Source: Hyalella azteca
Lineage: Eukaryota; Arthropoda; Malacostraca; Amphipoda; Hyalellidae
Direction of reading: 5' to 3'
Assembly: GCF_000764305.2 (NCBI RefSeq)
Contig: NW_025936059.1
Location: forward strand, 186,001-250,000
DNA: 64,000 nt
Below, in pieces: positions 33,125-43,976 of this stretch (the first letter of the stretch is position 1; every line of letters starts with the position of its first letter). The notes under the pieces were generated by a model that saw only the letters and a program-made list of their open reading frames with translations, had not been told where the DNA came from and did no database searches. Made by a program: the position numbers and the translations under genes.

Positions 33125-33400
33125 TTCAACCTGATAGCAGCGTGACCGACGATGATGCCTAATGCCGACTTTCCAGTGCAGGACTGAACACCTCAGGAGG
33201 GAGTTTGGTGACGAGGCTGGAGCTGCAGGCGAGACACGTCCGACGATGACAGCGTCCACTGCGCTACTGAACTAACTGAAGGGCACTTAGCAGTTGGGGC
33301 TGCACGCGCTGCTCATTAGCAGTTGGGGCTGCACGCTCTGCTCACTCCATGTCAGGCTGCACCACATGCAATAAATTAATAATAATCTTATATTCGGCCC
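33125..33400 (-). promoter_or_regulatory. Possible 5' non-coding exon or promoter area of the minus-strand gene
   Basis: An isolated GC-rich island in AT-rich surroundings. On the minus strand it ends at GCTATCAG|GTTGAAAC, a donor-like site, and contains TCAGTTAGTTCAGT, which resembles the arthropod initiator TCAGT. A 30-odd-bp unit (TAGCAGTTGGGGCTGCACGC) is repeated twice. Exon 1 needs an upstream leader exon and this is the best-looking candidate, but that is inference. Confidence 0.25.
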
Positions 33401-33919
33401 GTTGGACGCAGGCTGCTGTGGAAAGGGGTCCAGAGTTGGGTTGAGGGTTGACATACATCCTGCATTGAGGGAAATTACTTCGTGTGATTAGTCAGTGAGA
33501 TTTAAAGTTGTGCAAGTGTTCAACTGTGTTGAAAGAGGCCAAGGTCTTCGAGTACATGATAACGAGTTTACACCATGTGTTGCGAGTATATTTTCTAAGT
33601 ATTGGGATGGGGTTGTAGAAAGATTTTTTGGTTGACTATGTTGACATATATAAAAAATCGCTTCATTTTATTTCGTTACATCAAAAGGCGGTCACGCTTG
33701 CCTGTGACATGGAACCATTTCAAAGCGCTTAGTCTCCCCTACACAGTGCATTGCTTACATGCAGTAAGCAATCTTTAGGTCATATATGTGTGAGAATGAT
33801 ATCATTATTTTAAATAACAATTGAAGCCTTTGCTTATGTGCCCTGATTTGTACTGTTGTACTGAAATTTATCCTTTTAGTATAGGTGAAGCACGGTACGG
33901 ATAGTAAATGTAAACATGC
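33401..33919. other. No gene seen
   Basis: Nothing recognised. Confidence 0.4.
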
Positions 33920-34565
33920 AAAAGTTATAAAAATATGGGTTTAGTACATTTGATCATCTTTAAAGTGTGCAATACATAATTTAACGCAGCTCTCCTCAAT
34001 TTGACCGGAAGGATGAATCTTATAACATATTTTTTATTTGTATTAACTTGAAATTGGCAGCGGTTAAATCACTCACATTGTTTGAGTGCATTTTTTGAAG
34101 TTTTCATTCGATATTTCCAATAATATGGCCTATTAATGCACTTGAAAAATGTAAGAATGTTTAAAGTTTTTTTTAAGAAAAAAAGCGATAAAAAACATCA
34201 TTTTAACTTTTATAAATTATTCCTGAATTCGGATTTCGTTACCTACTTTCCGCGAGTGCGGAAGTCTCGTAGTCTAGTAACTCTAGTTAATTTTTAGTTT
34301 TTACCTTGCCTGAAGTCCTGAACCCCTGAACAGTGCAGTAGCCTATTAGGTACCTTTAATAAGATCTAAGAAGATTCGATGTCTGAACCCGAACATGTTT
34401 CTTCTCGTAAAGAAAACGATTCTGAAATTGATGCCCTTCTTGATGGTGAGAATATTGAGATCATATTCTATTGTGTAATTGCGATTTGTGAGACTGAGAC
34501 TTACTTACAGACGGCTGACCGGCCCACTGGCGGGCGGCGGCTGACGTTACTTTTTCTATCTCAGT
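33920..34565 (+). repeat. Dispersed duplicate, copy 1, with short reading frame
   Basis: Matches 35405-36315 (copy 2). The shared part includes GAGTGCGGAAGTCTCGTAGT, ATG at 34379 starting MSEPEHVSSRKENDSEIDAL LDG, and a donor-like GATG|GTGAGAATATTG. It looks like a first exon duplicated with its leader; an Asp/Glu-rich start of this kind is common in piggyBac-type transposases, but the catalytic part is absent. Confidence 0.6.
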
Positions 34566-34822
34566 TAGCCTAATTCCTTGTTGTTACAGACAGTTCGTTT
34601 ACTCTGTTAGCTACTATTGCAGTCATGATGGAATGCTAAAAATGATGGTTCATATATTATTTTTGATCAACCTCCGATCTATTTTTGGTCCAAAAATTTT
34701 AGTTAACATAGGGTAAACGCGGTATATTCCAACACATTAAGTTAATCATTAAGGACGCATCAAGAAATGAAAAACTATTAAAAAAAACCGTATGCGTTAC
34801 GTAAGTTCTGTTGCCTTCACGT

Positions 34823-35000
34823 CATAGTGGCAAACCAGTGATTTTTTGGAATCAGTTCATTTTTAATTTTCTCATTTACTCAAGATTTTAACAATTTCTT
34901 ATGTATGATAATTCTGGTATCCAAGATACTTTACTGGTCTACTCATAGGACTCAAAAATGAACTTGAGGAAGAGTCTAAAAAACTCTGCTTTGCCACTAT
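34823..35000. mobile_element. hAT-type MITE, family A, copy 1
   Basis: 178 bp between inverted ends CATAGTGGCAAA and TTTGCCACTATG. Flanked by an 8-bp target duplication CTTCACGT at 34815-34822 and 35001-35008. The interrupted host repeat exists without the insertion at about 53560-53580. Confidence 0.88.
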
Positions 35001-35117
35001 GCTTCACGTGACTCTCAAAACACTTCACTTCGCGCTAGTCTGGAAAAGTCCTATTTTTGTCTGAAATATCACGGTTCTAATATATAATTTCAGTAGGTAT
35101 GAAATCTCGCGGCTCGA

Positions 35118-35392
35118 ATGTCATAAATTTTTGTTTGATTAAAAAATCTATGCTATCAGGGAGGCTGTTCCACATGTCGGTGACTCGAAGCGAGAAGAAA
35201 TGTTGTCGCGTGGATGTGTTACAACGCAGTTTTTTTAGTTTATAACCGTGGCCCCTGGTGTTGGTTCATGTTTCAAATTCTAGTAATCCTTCGGGGACCT
35301 TGTGTGAGCCATGAGTATACTTGTATGCTTCAATGAGTTCCCCACGCATACGTCGATAACTGAGGCTTGGAAGCTTCATAATCTTTAATCTT
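35118..35392 (-). pseudogene. CR1/L2-like retrotransposon 3' fragment
   Basis: The minus strand matches 62480-62730: LKIMKLPSLSYRRMRGELIE, then GLLEFET, GHGYKLKKLRCN and SLRVTDMWNSLPD. This is the conserved end of CR1/L2-type reverse transcriptases. Broken by a stop and truncated. Confidence 0.75.
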
Positions 35393-35404
35393 AAGCAATA
35401 AGCA

Positions 35405-36315
35405 TAAGCAATAGTTTTAAAAACATGGGTTTAGTATATCTGTTCATCTTTAAAAGTGTGCAATACGCAATTCAACGCAGGTCTCCTCAACTTTGGTTTT
35501 GGTTTTTGGTTTTCCACTGGGGCTCTTAACAAAATTCACAATATGCTGTTAACGATTGTTTTGAAATTTACTAAACTATTTTTTATCATTCAGGGATTAC
35601 ACGAGCGTTATTAGTGCTCGAAAGTTGATGATTTACTGACTGGATATTTTTAAAATGGTTTGATAATGAAATTGATTAAATCCGAAATAAGCAATCGCGT
35701 TCAAGATAATCAAGTAAGATATTGCTACAGAGGTCGATAATCATGAGTTTAAAGGTTTAATAAAATTAATGATGACATTCAACAAAAATACTAATGCGAG
35801 ATATAATTCGAGTCACTACAGTTAAATCACACACGTTGTCTGAGTGTATTTTTTGAGGTTTTCATTCGATATTTCCAATATGCCTAATAATGCTTATAAA
35901 TGCACTTGAAGAATGTAAGAATGTTTGAAATTTTCGAAAAAAGATGAAAAATATCATTTTAACTTTTATAAATTATTCCTGAATTCGGATTTCGTTACCT
36001 ACTTTCCGCGAGTGCGGAAGTCTCGTAGTCTAGTAACTCTAGTTAATTTTTAGTTTTTACCTTGCCTGAAGTCCTGAACCCCTGAACAGTGCAGTAGCCT
36101 ATTAGGTACCTTTAATAAGATCTAAGAAGATTCGATGTCTGAACCCGAACATGTTTCTTCTCGTAAAGAAAACGATTCTGAAATTGATGCCCTTCTTGAT
36201 GGTGAGTATATTGAGATCATATTCTATTGTCAGACACTCAGACTTACTCTTACTGACGAGGCTGACCGGCCCGCTGGCGGCTGACGTTACGGTCGTTACC
36301 TACTTTTTCTATCAT
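35405..36315 (+). repeat. Dispersed duplicate, copy 2, with short reading frame
   Basis: ATG at 36135, 1,756 bp from copy 1, encodes the same first 23 residues and carries GATG|GTGAGTATATTG. The copies share the leader GAACCCCTGAACAGTGCAGT and diverge shortly after GGCTGACCGGCCC. Confidence 0.6.
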
Positions 36316-37020
36316 AATGCCGATTGCCGAGAATTATTTTCTGAACTTTTTTTGGTTCCTTGTGAGAATATTATCATTTGTGATGGTAATAAATAATAAA
36401 ATATATTCATATATTTCTTTTTCGTTGAATGTGAAAAATTATAGCTAACTTCACTTGGTTCCACTTCCAAGTTCCATAATCAGGATGGAATTCTAATTTC
36501 GGAGGTTCATATATTTTTTCGATCCACCAAGACCACTTCTTCTATCCAACATCGTTATTTGAGGCAAAAAATGAACTTCTTTAAGGCTTAACTTGCTCAG
36601 TTTCTATAAAGTACCTAATCACTTGGAAGTTGTAAACCTGCACCTATCACTCAACAATTAAAATTAGACTTATAAAAANCAGTGAAAGAGTTGAAGTTTA
36701 TCTCATAATTTTGTGTGAAATCAAAAACTTTGTGGGTGATGTCCAATTGTGAGAATTTTCTACGAAGCTGGATGTGTTTTTTTTTTTATTTTAGAATGTA
36801 TTCATTGCAAAAATGTGTCCGATAGCCTACAGATAAACGACTAATTAACTTGATTAGTCGTTGGCAACATGGGATTGGATTTCAAACCATGCGCGATTTT
36901 CAAATGAGCTCAGTTTGTCAATTTTCATTGCAGTGGAAGGTGGTGTAACGCAGTGGTAGGGTTGGTATTTTGATACGTTTTCTTATATTGACATGAGAAT
37001 ATATTACCTATACAGAATTC
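36316..37020. other. Repeat remains, no gene
   Basis: 36770-37020 is an inverted, diverged relative of the 53170-53460 repeat (shared GAATGTATTCATTGCAAAAA and GACATGAGAATATATTACC). A single N is at 36679. Confidence 0.5.
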
Positions 37021-37023
37021 CAC

Positions 37024-37112
37024 ACTGCAAACCAGAGATTTTTTAGAATTAGTTCATTTTTAATTTCCTCATTTACCCAAGATTTAAACCACTTTCTTAT
37101 GTATTGTTACCA
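37024..37112. mobile_element. hAT-type MITE, family A, truncated copy
   Basis: GCAAACCAGAGATTTTTTAG onward matches the left half of 34823-35000; the right half is missing. Confidence 0.7.
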
Positions 37113-37207
37113 TGTGTCTCTAGCGGGTGAGACAAACTCGTTGTCTGCTTATGAATTTAGAGGTAACTATCTAAGTGAAAGGATAATGAAACAATTTCTC
37201 TACAAAA

Positions 37208-37790
37208 TTAATTAAGGGATCTTGTACAAAATCTAAGGTGTGGGTTGCTGTGGTGGTGATAGGGGTGGTGGTGGTATTGAGTGTGGGGTTGACTGGGATA
37301 GGGGATGTGCTTGTGGTGTATAGGTTTGTGATGAGGTAGTGTTTGTGGTGTTGATTGTGGATAGGCAAGTGGTGCATTTAAAGTCGCTTGTGTAGTGGGT
37401 AAGTGAAGGGAGTGTAGTGCACCGAAGGTGGACCCACTCGCTGCAGGAATTGCAGCAAATGGAGCCAATGGTACATTTGATGCGTCTAGTGCAGGTAGCA
37501 GATGTAGATGAGTCCAGGATTGGACTCGATGTCCCCGGCGAGTAAGTGTAAGAGGGATTCGATGGCCGGGACATAGAACCCCTCTGTCGAAAAAACGAGG
37601 GACGAATCCCCCGCCGGCGGCGCCGCCCAGGACGCAAGGTACCCCGGGCCAGGGCCCGGGGTGGGGTTGAGGTCGGGAAGTTTGGCCGTCGAAGGTCGCA
37701 CGCTTCCTCCGACGGGTGCCGCCACTGCGCAGAGACACCCCAGTGAGAAGGGGCGCTCCACTTGAAGAAGCTCCTACATCCAGCGGCATA
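37208..37790 (-). pseudogene. Non-LTR retrotransposon 5' fragment with PHD-like finger
   Basis: Minus strand, near-identical to the 5' part of the 44-46 kb element. It encodes GTRRRKRATFDGQ, CTRRIKCTIGSICCNSCSEW and VHLRCTTLPSLTHYTSDFKC, a Cys4-His-Cys-type finger, then a Thr/Pro tail before the copy breaks off at about 37210. Frames are interrupted. Confidence 0.75.
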
Positions 37791-37862
37791 CTAGCTGTAG
37801 CTGGTGACGTCGGCTGACTGGACAGACTTTGATTTGCCTCCAGCTCAATCACAGAATCAGAT

Positions 37863-38123
37863 TCATCACTCTTGCCTTAAGTAATCTCCTTCAGCAAAAA
37901 GTTTGGAAGGAAATATCAACAACATTTTAAAATACAACAAAATTTAGGTTGGAAAAAATATAATAGCTTGATCTTCAAAAAAGAACTCGAAATATCTATG
38001 TTTATCCTTTCTAAATAACGTTAAACAAGACCAAGTGTTTGATAACAATTCAGGAAACTGCGCAATTGTGAAGATTTTCTGGAGGCGTAGCACAAAATTT
38101 TACAAAAGGCAGAGATAATCTAA
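37863..38123. other. No feature seen
   Basis: AT-rich spacer. Confidence 0.4.
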
Positions 38124-39489
38124 TATAGTCAGATGGGGTAAGACAGGACCGAAATCACTAACAAGCCTGTAGCATCTATACCAATAATAACTAAAAACCC
38201 TAAACCTATCACAAGGTGTATATATGCAATGGGCTTCTAAGCTACAACTTAGATGTTTTGCATACAACATAGTTTTCTGTACAGATTAAAAAAAGTGAGC
38301 TGGTCCCATCTTACCCCATTGGGGTAAGATGGGACCAGGCTGGGGTAAGAAAGGACCAACTGGTAATTCTTATGTTACAAGGTTTTTAATAAAAGTACAA
38401 ATCTGATATTCAATATTATCCATCTAGAAACACATTATTTGATTAAAGAACCACTTGTTACTGTTTTGTGTTGCGGGAAGTCCACTCTAATATCAGTCAC
38501 ATTGAAGTTTTTGTCACGAGAAAACTTTGTTAAGCATAGTGATAGTGGGTTGGCTTTGGTTCATTGTAGAGCACTGCTAAATGCTTCATGTATATTCAAT
38601 TAGTGTCACTGTCTGAAAAATTTATCAAATTGGTAATAAAAATAAAGTGTCAGATGTCAGTAAAAAGTGTCAGTAATAAACAGTGTCAGATGTCATATGT
38701 TTTCTTGCTAACTGCATTTGTGGTGCCCTGTCACAGAGTTGTGATCATAATTATTTTTCATGTTTCACACAATGATTTTTCCCCCAGCCAATCTTGCACA
38801 TGGTTCTGCAGCTCACTAATGGGAATAGACATCCCTAATTTCTATATCCCTTTGATGCAATTTAAAATACCGTAGTGCACTAAATTTCTCTAATTAAAAA
38901 AGCTAACAAGTTATAATGAAGTTTGAGCAAAAGATAAAAATTTTGACCAAAATACTCCATATACAACACAATAATATATTAATTTAAAAACTATTTTTGA
39001 TAAACTGTAGGGTAATAGAGGACCATTTGTGGGGGTAAGACAGGACCACTTGTGTGGTAAAACAGGATCATTTAGCGGTCCCGTCTTACCCCATGTCCGG
39101 TCCTTTTTTACCCCATTTTGGAATACATGTCAGGCAGTGATGGTAGCAGGTAGGAATGCCTAGTATGTCTAAAAAGTTGCCTATTACTTGAGGTTACCTG
39201 CCTACATCCACAAACCCGGCCAAAAAAATTTTTTGTCATTAGACAGAACTTATTTCCCAAACAGGGTTAACTATTTTGTGACCCATCTTTACATAGGTTT
39301 TCTTTAAAAATTAGCCAGAAATTAATTATTTGCAGAAAAGGGTTGTCACAAACACTGAAATGACAGGCAATGATTGGTCTAACATATTCTTTTGTCAAAT
39401 TAAATTCAGTGCAATTAGAATGTACGCCATGGGCTGGTCCTTTCTTACCCCATGAAGGTTGCGATCCTGTCTTACCCCATTTGACTATA
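38124..39489. mobile_element. 1.37-kb non-autonomous DNA transposon with GGGGTAAGA motifs
   Basis: Ends are inverted: TATAGTCAGATGGGG at the left and its near-inverse CCCCATTTGACTATA at the right, each next to GGGGTAAGACAGGA. The motif GGGGTAAGAxxGGACC recurs about nine times in both orientations, including a 39-bp palindrome at 38302-38340. No transposase remains. Repeated subterminal motifs of this sort normally bind the transposase; the superfamily is not clear to me. Confidence 0.75.
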
Positions 39490-41179
39490 CTAGCTTTAGT
39501 ATTATTAGGAATATCTTACCAGGACTCCACTCCTCTGTCTACTAATTGGCCTACTAATCTAGACACTGGCACACTGCATCCCTACTCCCTATCCAGGTCT
39601 CATAGTGTGGCACAAGAGTCGTTGTAAAATTATCTCCAGGTCAATCTGGCCAATGAACATCCACATCATGGCACATGCCAGTCAGTAGTCGATGTTTTAT
39701 CCAGTCGTCAGTTGATAGGTTTCTTCAGTCATTCAAGAAGTCATCTGAGATACGTTCAGTACTTTAGAAGATATTCCAGGTACACTGACGGCTGCGAGAC
39801 CGGCCGTAAATTTGTCCGAGACGTGTTCCGGTTGACATGACATCCGTTTGCTTGTTTGATGCTAATTTTGTAAAGGTTGCTTCAGATAAATTAATCATTG
39901 CCATTCCCACGTTTCACCCTCAATTTAATGTAGCTAACAATATTGAATGGCATTATTCATACAAAGCTGTATCTATTAAACTTTTACATTTTAAGATCTG
40001 ATGGAAGCGGCGAGCGTCCCTAACAATACGAGGATGTATATAAAAACATTATTGATCTAGAAGCGGGCTTCAAAAAAAAAAACATTTCAACATGGTTCTA
40101 ATTAAATAAAGATCATTAACTTTATTTCGTTGGTCATCAAAGATCAAAGTTTATATCAACTACGGGAGTCGAACTAACAATAATAAAATGTAAGACACGT
40201 CCGGGTTACTTCTGACTCCTCTGCTTGTTGGATACGGAACGTACGGTAATCGTAAACGGCGGCTATTATACATACGAAATGTAAACAGACGGTGTTCAGT
40301 GTTGCCATATGAGATATGACTTTGGAGAAAATTTCATCTAAAATAAAGTTCTAGATTTCTCATTCACCAAATTTCCGTATTAAGAAAAATAGTATATTAT
40401 TGAGAGATAATTAAAGGCATACTGTACTGAGTATTACGTCTGTTCCTCCACAAACTGCTCTTGCGCAGCATAGAATTGATGGCCGGGATTGCGCAAACAC
40501 GTGCGCGAAGAGAAACCATTTTGATTACATTGCGCCAGCTGTGTGCAGCAATGGCTTAAAAAAAATCAAAATGCGCAGGAAAATTCACTGAAAACATACA
40601 TCATCCTGAGTATGGTTAGAATGCACCAGCAGAGTGGAAATCTAAGATTAGAGGTTCACTTAAAAAAAGCGTTTCGCCTTAAAAAAACGTTCCAGGCAAG
40701 TGGCAACTAGAAACAGGTTTGCAGGTCGTCAGAAATCGGCCTCGGCATGAACGTTATGTCAGGTAACACAGAAAAATCCCAATATTGTTAATTGTGCGTG
40801 TCACTCACGGATTAGCAAGAGGAATCTACTGAAAGAGTACACGTTGTGCTCAGTAGAAGTTACAAGGTTGCTACTGACACCAGTAAAGTCTCATCACTCA
40901 CAGTCACCGATGAGCAAGGAAGATCTTGGGAAGGCTGCATAAGCTTTGCGCCCCGCATGAACGTTTCCGAGTTCGCCGATAGAGACGCGTCACTCTCCAG
41001 TGAGCATAGGATATTTTGAGGCTTCACAATGTTGCAGCTGGTAAAGGATGTACTCTTGATTCTGAAAAAAGTTCCATTAGATCTTGCTGATATACTTGAA
41101 TGCAAAAGTCGCCTATATACGAGTTGATTAAGAGCACTTGATGTATTAGTTGTTCAGAGTTTGACCAGTTGATTCAGAG
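39490..41179. other. No supportable gene
   Basis: An 81-residue minus-strand frame (40860-41105) has no motif I know. Its donor-like GGTGACT|GTGAGT at about 40905 is the only splice hint. Confidence 0.4.
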
Positions 41180-41217
41180 CCTGTCTCTTATACACATCTA
41201 GATGTGTATAAGAGACA
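41180..41217. other. Library junction adapter (artefact)
   Basis: CTGTCTCTTATACACATCT directly followed by its inverse: two 19-bp Tn5 mosaic ends head to head, the circularisation adapter of transposase-based mate-pair libraries. The flanks are not to be trusted as contiguous. Confidence 0.97.
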
Positions 41218-41340
41218 GCTACTATAGTTCGGCCAACAAAGTTATTCATCCAAGTTGACTTGATTTTACTTGAACTAAATTGTATAACTTCTCAAAGAAT
41301 ACTTTCTCATAAATTATGAATTGTGAACTGCATAAGCCCT

Positions 41341-41378
41341 GTCTCTTATACACATCTAGATGTGTATAAGAGACAGGT
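41341..41378. other. Second library junction adapter (artefact)
   Basis: The same 38-bp palindrome again, 161 bp later. A 78-residue frame reading through it yields the peptide SYTHLDVYKRQ, a telltale translation of this adapter. Confidence 0.97.
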
Positions 41379-42771
41379 GCTGGACATTCCAGATTTTTGG
41401 GTCCTGCTTTCCAATTTGCTATGTTTACCAGTTAATATATTACCCCTCTGGATTTCCACACTGTGCACCAGGGTGCAGAGGGTGGATGCCGCGTTGCCAA
41501 TATATGGGTTTTTAAGCCTTAAGCATTGCCGGGTAATTTTAAGATGCGTTGCCAGGTAATTTTTAATGAAAAGCCATTTATGCTGAGTAATGAAAAACTA
41601 TTTACAAGCCACAAACTTATTTACAAGGTTGCATGCACGTGTTACCCCAAATAACTAATTTTACCCTAAAAACAGTCTGATTGTACAGCAAGTGTCAACC
41701 GAACATGTGATAATGCACTAAATGCAGTCTGACCGCTCTAATGTGACCGCAACTACGTAATTGTAAACTTGATGTTTACATTTTTTTGGCGGGAACTCAT
41801 CGCAGCTCATTTCTGGACAAGCTTCACTGCATCCTGATCCATCCAACATACCGGAAACCTTACTTTTTTTTAAATAGTTGGCCGAAGACTGACAAATATA
41901 TTGAATGCAAGAATTTCAATCTAAATGTGTTGGCAAGATCTTCTGAAGGCGTAAATTTTGCTACTGAAGCGTCGCCAAAGATCTTGCAATATTCATCCAC
42001 TCTCTGCACAGTGGAGAATGCAAACCTACCAATTCCATATATTCCGACACTGTGTGTGACTAAATTTGGAATTTTGTAAGACTAATTCTGGCCGCGCTTC
42101 AAACTCTAATTTGTAATGTCGACACTCTTGTGTTCGAATTCCGATCGTTGTGTGAGCTATATCGGAATATGACACAGCTTGGAATTAGAACACTATTGAA
42201 TATCGAACACTACTTAATTAGGCTTTTGATTGAGAGCTATTAGGCTTTTAATTAATAAAATTTTAATTTTTGCACACAACTTGGAATGAGCTGTGTGTGT
42301 CTAATTCCAAGCTGTGTCAGAATTAGTTTTTATGTGTCTAAAACTGTCTCTTAACTTAATCATCTATTAATTTTTTTACCACTTGAAATCAGCAAATACA
42401 AGTATATTAAAGCCTCAAAGGATTCCTAATATATTCACAGACGTATTCAAAAGTCTCAAACCATAATATTCTTTCTACACAAACAGTTTATCACTATTTG
42501 ATAGAGCAAGGTCAACTATAATTTTTGACACATTTTTTGATATTCTCACTGGGTGACACGCACTGTCTCTCTCTGGATCTCAACATTTTCCTGCCAGACA
42601 GCCCAGACCAAGTGTTTTGGCAATAGTATGGCGCGCAAAAGTATGACATCACTATTTCAACCATCAACAAAGGCATAGGAACTAAGAAAAAGCTTAATAT
42701 AAAGGAAAAAAGTCATGAAGTGTCAGAATTACCCACGATGTACAAATATACCGTGTTTACCCTAGTGGCAG
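41379..42771. other. No supportable gene
   Basis: A 97-residue plus frame (41786-42079) has no recognisable motif. GAATTAG and AGCTGTGT motifs repeat at 42180-42320. Confidence 0.4.
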
Positions 42772-42949
42772 AACAGAGTGATTTTTAGACTCTCCCTCAA
42801 GTTCATTTTTGAGTCCTATACCTAAGTAGACCAGTAAAGTATCATGGATACCAGCATTATCATACATAAGAAATTAGTTTAAATATTAAATATTTAAATG
42901 AGGAAATTAAAAATGAACTGATTCTAAAAACCTCTGGTTTGTCACTATG
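42772..42949. mobile_element. hAT-type MITE, family A, copy 2 (inverted)
   Basis: Inverse of 34823-35000 with decayed ends (CTAGTGGCAGA and TTTGTCACTATG). Confidence 0.8.
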
Positions 42950-43320
42950 AACTCAAGCAAGGTTATTCATAATGGATAATACATAATATAAGTATCCATA
43001 ATGGACAATCCAGGGTGCAGAGGGTGTAAGCAGCATTGCCAATATATGGGGTTTTAAGCCCAAAGCATTTAAACTCCTGTGTTTGGTAATTTTTTTTATC
43101 AGAGACGAGACAACAGGCTCTGACCTGGTTCACAATGAAAACCGAGACAATTTTCAGCCCTCCGTTGGAATTCCGGGACGATAGCAAGATGAGTCAAGAC
43201 ATCCTGGTTAAAATAGGTACCTTAAAATTTCCTTGAATTTATAGCCATTTCAACAAGACATAACAAGACGAATCAATTATTGATATGGTGTAAACTTTGG
43301 CTTACCATCATGCATTTACA

Positions 43321-43794
43321 CAGAGCTGGGCAGCGCTACTTTGAAATGTAGCGGCCACTACCGCTACATGCTCTAAATGTAGCGGGAGCTACTGCTACCG
43401 CTACAATTGCTTGAATGTAGCACCGCTACCGCTACAGAATATGTAGCGGCTGCTACATGTAGCGTGCTACTGCCCACCTCTGGTCTGGTATCAATTAACA
43501 TGTTGACACTAGTAACAGGCTGAGGTTGACAACATTACACCAAAATCATTCGTACAGTTTAATTCTGTAATTTATATTTTGTATGTATCATGCTGGTTTT
43601 TTAATAGTTAATACTATTAAGTAAAATCTAAAGGCTTTATCTATAAATGTAGCGGTAGCGCTGTAGCGGCAAAACCTCATATCGCTACTTGAATATGTAG
43701 CGGGCACTACCGCTACAATTGCTTGAATGTAGCGCCGCTACCGATGCTGAAAATGTAGCGGCCGCTACATGTAGCGCGCTACTGCCCACCTCTG
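43321..43794. mobile_element. hAT-type element with TAGCGG repeats
   Basis: Begins CAGAGCTGGGCAG and ends CTGCCCACCTCTG. Flanked by an 8-bp duplication CATTTACA / CATTTATA (43313-43320, 43795-43802). Both ends carry arrays of ATGTAGCGG(C/T)xGCTAC in both orientations. An internal CTGCCCACCTCTG at 43470-43482 suggests a smaller copy nested with a larger one. Confidence 0.85.
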
Positions 43795-43976
43795 CATTTA
43801 TATAATAACTTGAGACATATCATTTTACTATTCTGATTGGAATTCGGTAATTGGAATGATTTTTGCTACAAATACATGTTGTGGTTTAATATGGTACTTA
43901 GTCTTGACAGGCAAATAAAAATGGAAAAAAGAGTTTTTTTTAAATTATGTTCTATGATGGTTTGGAGGAGGCCATA

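Noticed and set aside
41323..41559. 78-residue frame containing SYTHLDVYKRQ
   Set aside because: The peptide is the translation of a sequencing-library adapter.
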